Positions 40,901 through 48,523 of a stretch of 64,000 bases of DNA are shown one piece after another. The DNA is taken from NCBI GenBank assembly GCA_012862575.1, contig BLSF01000048.1, positions 191,797 to 255,796 of the forward strand, written 5' to 3'. The position numbers were made by a program, and so were the translations under genes. Each line of letters starts with the position of its first letter. Within the stretch, counting starts at the first letter, position 1. This DNA comes from Parietichytrium sp. I65-24A (Eukaryota > Sar > Bigyra > Thraustochytrida > Thraustochytriidae). A model generated the notes under the pieces. That model made no database searches. It was not told where the DNA came from and worked only from the letters and a program-made list of their open reading frames with translations.

Positions 40901-42859
40901 TCCGTCAGAGTTATAAATCACCAAACCAGCATAGTGCTCCACAGCAAATGCTAGTTTTGCTTTCGACTTCAATTTTGGCCCTGAGGCAAAGCGAGAATTC
41001 TTGTCCTTGTGGTATTGGACAATTTTGTTCAAAAATGAAGAGTCTGAACCACGGGGAAGGACGCATTCTTCGTCTAAGAGAATGAAGATTCCCTGAGGTC
41101 GGCCCTGAAGCAAGTCCAGCACGTCGGTGTTGTCATGATATGAAGGCGGCTCAAACTCGATTCCCTCACTGTGATAGACCTGGGTCTCTGTTTTGAACGT
41201 GTGATTGTTGAAATGTTGCTGCAACATCTCGTTCGTAAAGTTGATACAGAGCTGCTCGAATGAATTGTTTTGAAAGATTTCAAAGCCGAAGATATCCAAG
41301 ACTCCGATTATATGTTCCGAGACTACGGCCGATTCTGCACTTGAGGTCAGGGTGTCGTTTAAACGTGCAACAAGCCAATCAAATAAGCGGCTATATACTT
41401 CACGTGCAAGAGCGGAGCACGAGTCAAGCGCGGCTTGAACATTTAACGGGCTCTCAATGGTTTGCCCTCCCATGGACCTGATCCTGTTCATGATGTTGGT
41501 GAGCAGAACATCTCGCTTGAGACCCAAAAGATCGCACACGGCGTCGACAGCAACGCTGCACTCCTTACTTTGCCTTAGCTCGCAAGGATCTTCACCGCTG
41601 GATCCCACAGGAACGGCAAACTCAATGTTTCCCAACCACAGGACTCCGGATACGACCTGAAACAAGTGCTCCTGTTCCTCTTTGGAGAACTCTAGCTCTT
41701 CGAACGCTTCAAGCGTTTCACCGAAAGATTCAGCGTCATCCAAACCTTCAACGTCCGCGCTCTTGGGGTCCCAAGATAGAAATTTTAGCACGCTCACGGA
41801 CTTTGGAAGCTGAAATGCTTGCCTCTGCTGATCTGAGGCTCCTTTGATGAGCTGGTAAAAGATGTGGTAATTGCGTTCGTTGGGCATTTGGATCGCTACC
41901 CGGCTCTTTTCTAACAAGTAGTTCACTATGGAACCTCCACATATTTTCCCATTCTTGTCAAACTTCACGACTGTCCACTTTCCAAACCTACTCGAATTGC
42001 TGTTCCGCACTGTCTTGGCATTCCCAAATGCTTCAAGGATTGGGTTTGTGGCCAGAAGCTTATTTTCCAGACCAAATTTAGATCCTGCGACATCTGCGAG
42101 GTATTGCAGACACTTTTTGGTGGCTTCCGTCTTACCGGCTCCTGACTCGCCACTGATAATGATACACTGTGACTGAGAATCCTGACATAAGCCCCTGTAT
42201 GCGTTGTCAGAGATTTCGAAAAAGTGAGGTGGCACAGCTTCGCCGATATGGCGGTCTCGGTAAAGCACAAATCGCTCAGCCGTGTAGAGGTTGTCTAACC
42301 ATTTGAAAGGATTCACGGAGACCAGGATGGAACCCACATTAGTGAAATACTCATCGCGTTCCGCCCGGAGACGCAGATTTTGGAGGACGGATGCTTCGTT
42401 GATGCTTTCCATCTTGACCATGTCTTCGGTGTCCTTGTTGATGCTCTTAATGTCTCGAATCTCGCCCACAATGCTGACGTCTTCCACGACTAGAGTCCTC
42501 CCGTCGAGGGTTTTAAATTGGTTTGTGTCCAGCCCAAGCCGCGCAGCGGCGGCAAAACAGCTCATCTCATCTTTGACCCAAACCCAGTTCTGTTTTGATT
42601 CAATGCTCGACTTGCGCTCCCGAAGCGAGAAACCAGTGGGTATGTCCCATGTCGTCTTCTTCGTAATCGAATTATAGTAAAATACCGCACCTTCTTGCGT
42701 CGAGTGCTCGGTCCAAGCATTCTCGATCTCCTCCTTGCTATAGCTCCCTTCAAGCCCTGCTGAAGACAACCTCCTAGTAGACCCCTGGCTGAGAAGAAGC
42801 GAACCACGTCTGATCCGTCTCTGAAGCCGCTTCTCCTTTTCCACTTGCTCCTGATCCAT
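31976..42859 (-). CDS. giant WW-motor-repeat-MyTH4 myosin
   Basis: A single open frame of 3627 residues. A WW domain (about 48-75, W49 and W71) precedes a full myosin motor: P-loop GESGAGKT at 237-244, switch I NSNSSRFGK near 286, switch II DIFGFE, and the actin-binding HYIRCIKPN. One IQ-like motif follows (AASIQCVKVCRGFIARC). The tail from about 1060 to 3230 is about 18 degenerate helical repeats of roughly 105-140 residues. Each has an E-L-x-x-A-L-x-x-G start, a G-x-V-G-x-L-D-like turn and an L-R-x-A-L-x-x-x-x-W helix. A MyTH4 domain closes the protein (about 3470-3627, with LLQIIKQLSENPS). No FERM domain follows it. The motor residues look intact. MyTH4 domains bind microtubules or actin, so cross-linking of the two systems is possible. 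The myosin class is uncertain; stramenopile-type MyTH4 myosins are the nearest idea I have. Confidence 0.92.
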   Translation of the reverse strand: MDQEQVEKEKRLQRRIRRGSLLLSQGSTRRLSSAGLEGSYSKEEIENAWTEHSTQEGAVFYYNSITKKTTWDIPTGFSLRERKSSIESKQNWVWVKDEMSCFAAAARLGLDTNQFKTLDGRTLVVEDVSIVGEIRDIKSINKDTEDMVKMESINEASVLQNLRLRAERDEYFTNVGSILVSVNPFKWLDNLYTAERFVLYRDRHIGEAVPPHFFEISDNAYRGLCQDSQSQCIIISGESGAGKTEATKKCLQYLADVAGSKFGLENKLLATNPILEAFGNAKTVRNSNSSRFGKWTVVKFDKNGKICGGSIVNYLLEKSRVAIQMPNERNYHIFYQLIKGASDQQRQAFQLPKSVSVLKFLSWDPKSADVEGLDDAESFGETLEAFEELEFSKEEQEHLFQVVSGVLWLGNIEFAVPVGSSGEDPCELRQSKECSVAVDAVCDLLGLKRDVLLTNIMNRIRSMGGQTIESPLNVQAALDSCSALAREVYSRLFDWLVARLNDTLTSSAESAVVSEHIIGVLDIFGFEIFQNNSFEQLCINFTNEMLQQHFNNHTFKTETQVYHSEGIEFEPPSYHDNTDVLDLLQGRPQGIFILLDEECVLPRGSDSSFLNKIVQYHKDKNSRFASGPKLKSKAKLAFAVEHYAGLVIYNSDGFLEKNKDDLRENLLTLVQSSSNNFLRETLFQPSNEAEDDPPSPKSSAGKSRRHKTQAGFFRKQLENLMGTLNRASPHYIRCIKPNNQKAPDRFDPFLCLEQLRYSGVFEAIEIRKQGFPFRRLHADFYKRYRCLLDAKDATQWPWNGDFAQLSSKLLDALQAKVIELRKVPPESPSHVHHLADLVSCRMGKSMVLYRAPEHLTMESLREKRREAASIQCVKVCRGFIARCRTSHFQDLRQNLLDAMASRSVDAIVTSLEDVEAGLKPPFSLYRERRDAEKLVKRIKEEEEICEEIGQLQAALKASPSSAAKHYEDIEAILEKCTAYDISKHYPKYSKAIVEFDRKIASVRELIKAKKNLVKSTEIGLKSPLIDAIKKAEDLAKENGPFCEKEIESAKSMLERVVKESSLVDHLLAALENGGPYGQIGSLQTGTMESSTLRSRIQDARAWKPKLTPRASALVKIADLVVLLRESLQEQDWDAIEGALGRIDEMESDILQFQIPNQEIGIFRDELNCRTIVSELASSVSEGFITGSPGELDVTCAGTDHLRADIEDAKVLGSPAPVATAVIAAAERVLHLRDAVLKDDWKAADKVVQSILAHPLDDHHPYAIDFISASKTEVQLLKREIHSRQIEERALEAMTGGSVSGVVGEVSTKSTSVKKLSSALKFIDEIVDEDGDFPTKKSKHLASIAKKLSEIRSAFQKKTTEKLKKAETVERALELAQRYQLPGPLLSELNLVRSELTERECVTLLEEAVKVGRAGGSVGSLELEKLSTVHLEEALDKSEALWSAAGMPHGAESRYGTKLQAAVRELSKLRAALKAENWDLVEEILANGEAIFIHCTDEEVSLVQEELNNRTIISELTRSLSTGKPTGLVGELDLSLMEVTALREDIADAKELGVKTKEAKELLENASLVLELREALSASRWDQVEHVLDRSRFVQLLDIAQDEVKRVRLELNNRKVMHELTHALQTGGASGSLDELRVDTITFHVLDDALAVAQKLRCESKRAQALYGAAKLIRAARAAMAQGRFAQLGPLVEDAERQGYLRVDGQDEGFDEDVFDFTDPARRELELIRDKFYDETMKEELSTALQEGKPGGRVGALDISNIKLGNLLKLTTKYDMDSPRTSRAKQLLTCAKMIVALREGMLSGPDWEEVRKVVEMFKTERMMESHGFDVVDEIDEEIALIKDELEHREIILGLTQGIEVGAIKGAVGALDFHSLSTELLDTAINKVKSLARKTPESTKLFNTAIAVQELRSCVMSAQEHSSESKPASLSDVKWLGAVQLALDKAHSVDLSDIARDEIKLVQDHVDDIKIIRELCAALGVGAVKGSLGEANAQTCDKERLMLALNAAHTLVPKTERAKKLEKTAKTVLLIRSCLLEEDWTELAVLLEKQLGISIQGGTPPDAFHGYSEEGGDEFQRLVDECRERLARKQLDDGLSDGCIRGVPGKLFPEDISYDKLSKAVSFAHRVGSNLSKATKDLAILGKSISQIREAFKHGGREDVDIESANATLAALPSFEKLGSIRVPEHVEQELKLAMDHVRNHRILSLAKECIDVGDGGNPIQVARVDTSPVQRALKTINGSLCGAKSDKAKDAVQALELLLDLRSALQSQDFDGLRAAITAARECAGIALFPSAEEQVYTARSLLINYETVVSVSRALLHGSVLDNHLSPGEVDWSPLEKSLASARSQVAGEFQPIVEKLLNRCEIVCEIRRAFRYTAEDNWSPMETVLAKVQRFGRVDELQDEVQDLSDEQNDAIRGLIKQVDAEFAACKELYDDRMALHLLVEAMSDGHLGGTVGSVSVASVKTGPLEHAIEVAGKVKKVSPKTKRSLYHAKYLLSLRKAILADDWYVVHDVARRWRGDAGSANIANMNGGPKSSDSYSHEADSDSEGEVADGGDDSNLLCYALELQIAWEESNRRIVVDAITDAITNGAVGGSPGAISTRHVSVAALNKAIAQALEINAKTPDAQQLLLAAQTIRQIRNGILAESSEGGGNGQVDCVMVREALRVAEDEGLDSFPAIARREIELIRAELEDQDSAKILASALRNGGVGPSDDVDELAFGVEGLTQAISRTQESRCHTVFTQALYRLAFLMRDLRTNMLESAWEDASRCINVMDEMQEDLYDGDAPVSTQDTHNQQWRAAFLLVRHEVHAAKDRVENAHTVAQLREAMLSGRAPGMPGHLRIDKLQIDMLDSALSHAVDVGCKTDEASVLYKTARLLRQVRSALLEKDFVTASVVLSEAQSFAVSLGENLNAPRSAAFHRLPVAGQEMEMLAFEVENQLVCRALKTALRAGAVTGRVGAVAVTDSNVSALEKAISKSETLENPNDETRTMLHSCRVVLKLRQLLIEAPFRAVPRENGVASMPHVWASAQEVLAAAIVNAPQSGIGTSRALYDDLTGGHLETVPGGEQFEAERDLYVSSSNGFGHPTAARGEPNGASQGRATLKAFNLAWCHPEARDELNLLLDEIQHREALEGLLTALASGYAKFMGGFVDVSTVKTGALQSAISTAKLTRVRTDEITSLQLAATLILRCREALLDGSWHDLQQLLDESAQVSMHEAAVDEINLLRREMHLHSVIKTVLLNLQQASMTRNADALEAALREADSLRLGTSPDLHVLSRVNKARQLLDRLVVLDDKLQQNIKKSDLEGLETTLEEAGKLKYSPRAAHLASDLRDRLRTLFDEADHAIATVDGNAIRSVLDRAKRENVVLPRADEMRRILSYPPSQLEKMRLNAAIERGDEDTVIDVTLSIKSRFFEQEATRERHRLEYFPSLKSPGEFASNTGLVASSLAEGMLLHSSTPIPTSLTRLPSTPAASLAVKVFRALLGYCGDRQYLYPARLAEEILQVGLGVPEIRDEVLLQIIKQLSENPSQSSRERAWVLLLMALRTFPPSEEFENYLELWLRRRAVELRGRKFFGASSPSAMDYASGNWASRCLREMHRIVFRGPAGALPSMEPVNDVLNVGLSEQRRF
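33165..39700 (-). repeat. about 18 protein-coding repeats in myosin tail
   Basis: The glycine-turn motif of successive repeats lies near 39635, 39318, 38970, 38620, 38290, 37978, 37612, 37270, 36912, 36555, 36215, 35885, 35515, 35095, 34742, 34365, 34000 and 33430. Spacing is mostly 310-420 bases; the last interval is longer because of a polar insertion. Typical turns are TGLVGELDLS, GGRVGALDIS and KGAVGALDFHS. DNA identity between copies is low, so this is an old expansion under protein-level selection. Confidence 0.8.
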
Positions 42860-43803
42860 CGTTGTTCCCGATGAAAAGGGCCTTCAGTCCAAGTAAGAAA
42901 GAACTACATTCTCAGCATTAACACTGCTCCACTCTCCATCAACACCCAACCTCCACTGCCGCAACCTTCTAACGTTCCGTCCACGCAGGCAATTTCGTTT
43001 CACAGCTAAGAAATGCACCAAAAATCACGATGCCCGACCTTGCTCATACATGCAAATCTATGACCATCTTTCGAGCTCCCGCCACGAACTTACAGTTACT
43101 CCTTCGCACTTTTCGTATTACGCGCGCTAAGATCTCCACCTGATCCTTGCTTCTCCTCTGCTCACTTCCAAGCTGTTCCTTTCTAATTTCTTTCTAACTT
43201 CTACTTTCCCTCCTCCGCGTACCGGTTTAGCGTATGCGCAGCTCACCGTGCGTACCCCTCACAGCTTGATTGCTGTGTGATTTTCGCTCTGGTTATGCTG
43301 ATGCCCGGCGCCTTACTATCGAGCGGCTCGTGCCCTCGTTGCTTTCTTTGCTCTGGTTTGCAGGGCAGTTTGTTCCCGCTCCGGTGCTACGCGTTTGCAT
43401 AAGACTGGCTTACGCATTACAGTGCCCGCAGTGCCCGCCGTTTCAAAATGAGTGATGCGGATCACGTCACGGAGGGGGCAGTGTTACGGGGATGCCACTG
43501 GTGCGCAAGAATTTCGGTAGGAGGTTGGTGTTCGGCTCTTACTGTTTGAGTAATGCTGTGTGTAGGATTGTTGGAAATTGATTAGTGGACGCCACGTGGT
43601 AGGAGGCGAAGTTTGTATTTTATAAGACCGGTTTTGCTCTTCACATGATCATCATGATTATGAAAAGTGTCTTTTCACTTCCTTTCGAACCCAAATTGGA
43701 GGAATTGGAATCCAATCCTTCTTCCTTAGAAAGAGAAGAAAGAGACAATTGGCTCGATCTGGAACCGAGCAAGAACCCAACAATTCAGGGTTCCGCGAGC
43801 TCA

Positions 43804-43848
43804 TAGACATTATAGACATTATAGACATCATGGACATCATTGACAGTA
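43804..43848. repeat. 9-base tandem repeat, five copies
   Basis: AGACATTAT twice, then AGACATCAT, GGACATCAT and TGACAGTAT. It lies about 285 bases upstream of the SPO11 ATG. Confidence 0.8.
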
Positions 43849-43973
43849 TGGGACCCGATTTCTTTCTTCTCTTTCATCGGCCGGGTTCTCGTCGTCCGTA
43901 ACCTCTCCGCTAGCGTTTACTACGACGATTTGTGCTCTGGGTTTCGGTTCTTTCGGTTCCTGTGACGAGAGTG

Positions 43974-44073
43974 AGAACCGCAAGCAAGAACCGCGAGCAA
44001 GAACCGCAAGCAAGAACCGCGAGCAAGAACCGCAACCAAGAACCGCAACCAAGAACCGCAACCAAGAACCGTT
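43974..44073. repeat. 13-base tandem repeat, about eight copies
   Basis: Units of AGAACCGCAAGCA alternate with AGAACCGCGAGCA in the first half. The second half is AGAACCGCAACCA. The array ends 59 bases before the SPO11 start codon, so it lies in the promoter or 5' UTR. Confidence 0.9.
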
Positions 44074-44132
44074 GCGGAAAACCCTGGAGTCCATGTGTGA
44101 GATGAGAGGTGGCGGCAGACCGCGAATGTAAC

Positions 44133-45203
44133 ATGATGGAAGAGGAGCTCATCGAAGTGGAAGCATTGCCGAAAGCAGATGTGCTCGAGAGAGTGGACAA
44201 TATGGTTCGCGAATGCTTGCTTGAGAGTGGTGAAATGTGGTTCCCGAAGACGAAGAAGATGGTGTGGGTGAATCAAGTGCTGCGAGAGAGTGTGGACGAA
44301 GAAAGCGACGCTCATGTTCGATTCGGAAGCAAGACTGTGGGCATGTTGAGACTGCTGGACCTTCTTTCGGAGGCACTGCTGCAGGGGAGGAGGATTACGC
44401 CGCGAGGGCTGTTTTACTTGCAGAAAGGGCTGCCGCATTGCTTTGAAAGTGTCGATCGGTGCAATGCAGCTTTGATATTAATATGTCGCAAGCTTCGAGT
44501 GCCCCGTCATTGCTTGAATGTGGTGTCGAGCGGGCATGGAGATGTGGTCGGCAGGATTGTCTTGAAGTGCGGTGTTACGAAGCGGGATGCTAGTATCGAG
44601 CCGGCTGCGATACCCTCCGAGGCGGTGCTCATGGACGAGCTCAGCATTACATTTCTTTCTCAGCCCAAATTTCTTCTCATTGTCGAGAAGGCTAGTATTT
44701 TTACCCATATCGTCCAATCAGGGCTCCATGCCAAGCGCAATTGCATCATCATGACCGGGAGAGGCTATCCTTGCCTTGGATCAAGAGCCTTTGCAAAATT
44801 TGTGGCAGATCGATTCCCTGACATGCCAGTGCTCACGCTTACAGATTGGAATCCTTGCGGTATGCACATTGCTTTGCTGTACGCACACGGACCCAGCACC
44901 GCAAGGTTCCCAGAATCCTACCTCTACGCGATTCCACGAATTAAAAGCATGGGCCTTCGAAGCGATCAGATTTCCAACCATGCCTCGAACCTGGCGGAGG
45001 CATTTCAGGCATTTGAGAGGAATGACTTTGCCCTTGCCCACCAGCTTTCCTCCGCTTACAAAAACACACAGGCCATCAATTTGCGAAAGGAAGTCGAATA
45101 CATGCTCGAGGGCCAAGTCAAGCTGGAGCTGGAAACTGTTGTCATAGGTTGCGGTGTTTCCATTGAGAGTCTCTTGGCGAACGATCTTGCGCACAACCAG
45201 TAA
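44133..45203 (+). CDS. SPO11: SPO11, meiotic double-strand-break transesterase
   Basis: 356 residues in one exon, normal for the family. SPO11 is the topoisomerase VI A-like protein that starts meiotic recombination by cutting DNA through a tyrosine. The catalytic tyrosine is most likely Y95 in TPRGLFYLQK, which matches the R-D-I-F-Y-type motif. The Toprim part follows: FLLIVEKASIF with the conserved glutamate, IMTGRGYPCLGSRAF (the G-K-G-Y-P region, here with R for K), and LTDWNPCGMHIALLYAHG. The usual D-x-D-P is D-W-N-P, as I recall from plant SPO11-1. The ATG at 44133 is the first in the frame; a second follows directly. Presence implies a meiotic cycle. The upstream repeats may affect expression, but this is untested. 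Confidence 0.93.
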   Translation: MMEEELIEVEALPKADVLERVDNMVRECLLESGEMWFPKTKKMVWVNQVLRESVDEESDAHVRFGSKTVGMLRLLDLLSEALLQGRRITPRGLFYLQKGLPHCFESVDRCNAALILICRKLRVPRHCLNVVSSGHGDVVGRIVLKCGVTKRDASIEPAAIPSEAVLMDELSITFLSQPKFLLIVEKASIFTHIVQSGLHAKRNCIIMTGRGYPCLGSRAFAKFVADRFPDMPVLTLTDWNPCGMHIALLYAHGPSTARFPESYLYAIPRIKSMGLRSDQISNHASNLAEAFQAFERNDFALAHQLSSAYKNTQAINLRKEVEYMLEGQVKLELETVVIGCGVSIESLLANDLAHNQ

Positions 45204-45637
45204 CGAACTCCTTGCGCATTTGACACCATGGTCATCGAAGAGATGTCCAAGGTCCACTCACCTTCTCACTCTATTGTTCGTCAGTAATATTAATTAGCGA
45301 CCGCCGCCGACCCGGACCCGGACCATATGTATCTAACGGCTCTTCCGGCGGAGTTGTGTGTGTGTGTGTTTTCTGCCACCGTTTTTATTAAAAGTTAAAA
45401 GAGTAAATGTGCAATTGACGAACAATTGTCTGCGAGGGAGTCCGCGAGCACTCCACAGACAATCTACGGACAACAGGTGCCCTAGCACGTCGAAGAGGGC
45501 GTTAATTTGCGGCCGATTTAGGGACTCGAGGGATGCCGCCAGAAGCATATCATTGTTAGACATCAGTTGGAAGATCAGCTGGGGGGTGGGTGGGGTGGCA
45601 GTGGCGCGGAGAGAGTGGTCAGAGTGGTCCGTAGCCC
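45204..45637. other. spacer, SPO11 to coiled-coil gene
   Basis: Contains a short GT microsatellite (45355-45369) and no supported gene. Confidence 0.5.
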
Positions 45638-48523
45638 ATGCAGCAGCAAGGGCATGGCGACCAGCGGCCATACTCGGCAAGAGTGCCAAACTCACCAAGG
45701 GCGAAAGGTCGTGCAGGCGATGCTAGACCTGCAACTGCGCAGAGGTCGTTGCGAGAAGCTCCAGATGAGGTTGCGGTAGCTCAGGTGGGAGGGCGCCTCT
45801 ACTCGTCATTGAAGATTCGGAACGCGGCAGTAACTCAACGATCGGCGGCAACACGGGACGACAGCGGCGCCAGCATATTAGCAACTCACTCCCATCAGCA
45901 GCGGCAGAAGCATGTGAGGACATCAAGCATGATTGATTCGTTGTTTGAAGAAATGGATCTCTTAGAAAGAAAGAAAGTGGGGCTTCCAGCTCCTTTGGAC
46001 GAAGAGAAGAAGATCACAAGATCTGATTCTTGGCACAATGACCAGCCTGTCTCGCCCAGCGCAAAGCTTCTGAGCGTTCGGGGACCAGACTTGCTTGTGG
46101 AGGCTTCAGATTCTGTTGGGGGTGCCAAATCGGCTCTTGGAAGTGCACAGAAACAGGCAGCAAAAGCGAAAGCCCGCATGGCGTTGTTGCAAATGCGAAG
46201 CCAAAGTATACAGTGCAGCATAAACGTTCCAAAAGTGAGCGTGCAGGTAAGAGTGCGAACACCTCGCAATAAAGCAGGTACGCCAAATGCACTTCCCCGT
46301 GCCGGGAATGCTACAGAGAACACAAGTCGAAACGAAGTGATCGTCACAAACAACGAACAGCTGGTGCATAAAGTCTTGACAGACCATATGCAAGACGGAG
46401 ACTACATCTTGCAGCAAAGGCAAGAAGATGCAATTCAGCATTTGGATGACCGAGTTGGTCTGATGCGCCGCACTTCAGACAATGTGAAAGCTGAGGCAGA
46501 CCGGCTGCAGGCCAAGCGGAATCGACTTGAACTAGACTTGCAAGAGCTCACAAGTCTCCACGAGCGGGAGGAGAAGCAGCGGGGCGCACTGCTATCACAA
46601 GTAGAGATTCTGACAGCTCGTGCTGACGAGATTGAAAAGGAGATTCGACACTTGCGCTATTACCTGCCAAGCTTGCATTTTTTGTACTCTCGATCTGCAG
46701 ATATTACCAAGGTCAAAAAGTCTCGGAACCAAGAACTTGTAGAGGCGATACAAGTGCTGAAAAACTGCGAGGATGAATGCCTGTCCTTGTCAATGCACAT
46801 AAAGAAGGAGTCGGAGGAGGTTCAAAAGCAGCGGAAAAACATGCGCACGTCCCTCGAGTTGACCGAGAAGCGGTATTTTGACAAGCTTGACGAAAGGCGG
46901 GAGGTAATCACCAAGATGGATGCTCTTACAGACTATTTCGCGTCTCGAGAAGAGAGTCGAGATGTTCTGAAGAAGACCATTCAACAAGCAAAGCTTCCTG
47001 AAAAGATCTCGGTCCTGAAACGCAAACTACGAAACCAGGAGCTCTCCAACATTACGTCGATTATGGCTCTTAAAGGTCAAAATGTCAAGCACGCGGTTCA
47101 AAGGCTTGGAACACAGGACTACACTTCGCGCGAAATCCAGATTGTGTTCAAAACCATCGAAGAGAAAAGCGGAATCAAGATTATCACCCCTCAGGAGATG
47201 GTCAACTGGGCCCAAACAAATGCGGATATTGCTCGGAACATAAAAAAGGAAGAAGGCAAGGCACGAGACAAATTGAGGGCGCTGAACGAGGAGAAGTCTA
47301 CGTTAACAGAGCAACTCACACTGCTTGACCAGGAATCCGGCATGTCGTCTGCATTCTTGAAAAGAAGCGCTTATGAGGACTTGCACCGCAAAATCCTTCA
47401 GAAGAAGCAGCGCAAGCACGAGGTTCTGGCTCGCATGAAGGAGAGGCGCGGGACGTTGGCGTCCTTCGTTGGGGCTGTGCACGGCCTTTGCGAGAAGCTA
47501 AATCATATTTCTCTGTCAGAAGAATGGGTGCATAAACTGGACACGACGCTGTTACTGGGCAGTAAGCTGGAGCGCAAAGGGACTGGCCAGCTGAAGATTC
47601 AAGGTGTCGGCGAAGACGAGGGAGTTGGGAGCGCAGCCAAGGCGGAAATCATGGAGACGCTGCGTGCAATCTTAGAAAAGATGGAGACGCTGCTCCGAAT
47701 CTGCACTCTTGGAGTAGAGGTGGGGTTGGTGGACTTGTCGGACATCTCTGCAAACTTTACCGCTTTCAATCCTCGCTCTAGGCCGAGTTCTGTACTTCGA
47801 GATCATGTTGACCTTGACGCGGAAGAAAAGGACGGGGGGCAATTCGCCCGAGCTATGAACAAGATGCGGCTCAACTTGATGAACATCGAAGAACCAGACC
47901 AATCCTTGAATATTAGAATAGACCCGAAGGAGTACATGGAGTTGAATGACGGGACGGTGTTGGAGAATAGGTCTCTTAGCAATACTGTTGGGAGCAGTAA
48001 GCGCGTCGCTCGCGAAGCTTCATTCGAAGGTGACAGCGTTTCGATGGAGAACTTCATGCCTCAAACGAAGCGGCCGGCATCATCACGCTCGAAGCAGGGT
48101 TCGGAAGAAGTTGTGATCAGGCCGGTTCTCGCTGGGCGAGATAGTGGGAATGTCTCGGCTCGATCCCGTCGACAAAAGAAGAAGACGACGAGTTCGAAGG
48201 GCAGCTTTGCGATTTCGTCAGCACTTTCATTTTTGCAAAGCAACGTTCCGCGCGAGGCGACGGAAGAGGAGGAGTTTCTTTCGATGAGGGAAGCTGCGAA
48301 GCAAAGAGGAGAACCTCGAAGGGAAAGTGTTTCCAGCCGTCAATCAGTGCGCCGCAGCAGTGACGCGGGTCGTCGCAATAGTACCAGCAGCGTTGATAGT
48401 AGACGCCGCAACAGCAACAGCAACAACAGTGTTGGCAGTAGACGCCGCAACAGCAACAGTAGCGTTGATAGCCAAGGCCGAGGCAGCGTTTCCAGACCTC
48501 GTGGCGGGAGCACCGCTGTCTAG
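45638..48523 (+). CDS. coiled-coil protein, possibly axonemal docking-like
   Basis: 961 residues in one exon. The first 225 residues are basic and polar (RPATAQRSLREAP, RVRTPRNKAG). A long coiled coil runs from about 230 to 690. Within it, IVFKTIEEKSGIKIITPQEM resembles the F-x-x-I-x-x-x-T-G-I/V-x-x-x-x-x-V segment I associate with outer-dynein-arm docking proteins (ODAD1/ODAD3, CCDC63/151 type). This is a weak, remembered similarity. The C-terminal 230 residues are disordered and end in Arg/Ser/Asn repeats (RRRNSNSN, SRRRNSNSS, SSVDSRRR), which look like phosphorylation targets. The start is the first ATG; another, out of frame, lies close by. The order SPO11 - this gene - Rac has no evident functional meaning. 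Confidence 0.72.
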   Translation: MQQQGHGDQRPYSARVPNSPRAKGRAGDARPATAQRSLREAPDEVAVAQVGGRLYSSLKIRNAAVTQRSAATRDDSGASILATHSHQQRQKHVRTSSMIDSLFEEMDLLERKKVGLPAPLDEEKKITRSDSWHNDQPVSPSAKLLSVRGPDLLVEASDSVGGAKSALGSAQKQAAKAKARMALLQMRSQSIQCSINVPKVSVQVRVRTPRNKAGTPNALPRAGNATENTSRNEVIVTNNEQLVHKVLTDHMQDGDYILQQRQEDAIQHLDDRVGLMRRTSDNVKAEADRLQAKRNRLELDLQELTSLHEREEKQRGALLSQVEILTARADEIEKEIRHLRYYLPSLHFLYSRSADITKVKKSRNQELVEAIQVLKNCEDECLSLSMHIKKESEEVQKQRKNMRTSLELTEKRYFDKLDERREVITKMDALTDYFASREESRDVLKKTIQQAKLPEKISVLKRKLRNQELSNITSIMALKGQNVKHAVQRLGTQDYTSREIQIVFKTIEEKSGIKIITPQEMVNWAQTNADIARNIKKEEGKARDKLRALNEEKSTLTEQLTLLDQESGMSSAFLKRSAYEDLHRKILQKKQRKHEVLARMKERRGTLASFVGAVHGLCEKLNHISLSEEWVHKLDTTLLLGSKLERKGTGQLKIQGVGEDEGVGSAAKAEIMETLRAILEKMETLLRICTLGVEVGLVDLSDISANFTAFNPRSRPSSVLRDHVDLDAEEKDGGQFARAMNKMRLNLMNIEEPDQSLNIRIDPKEYMELNDGTVLENRSLSNTVGSSKRVAREASFEGDSVSMENFMPQTKRPASSRSKQGSEEVVIRPVLAGRDSGNVSARSRRQKKKTTSSKGSFAISSALSFLQSNVPREATEEEEFLSMREAAKQRGEPRRESVSSRQSVRRSSDAGRRNSTSSVDSRRRNSNSNNSVGSRRRNSNSSVDSQGRGSVSRPRGGSTAV

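Larger units (their letters stand above)
42860..44132. other. divergent promoter of myosin and SPO11
   Basis: No gene is supported. The stretch 43140-43220 is CT-rich on the plus strand (GA on the myosin sense strand). A TAG-containing patch lies at 43440-43640. Two short tandem arrays sit just upstream of SPO11 (separate entries). Confidence 0.5.

Noticed and set aside
43974-44073. CRISPR-like array
   Set aside because: Units are directly adjacent with no spacers, in a eukaryotic genome. It is a plain tandem repeat.
44109-44132. Longer SPO11 start
   Set aside because: The upstream codon is GTG. The ATG at 44133 fits family length.
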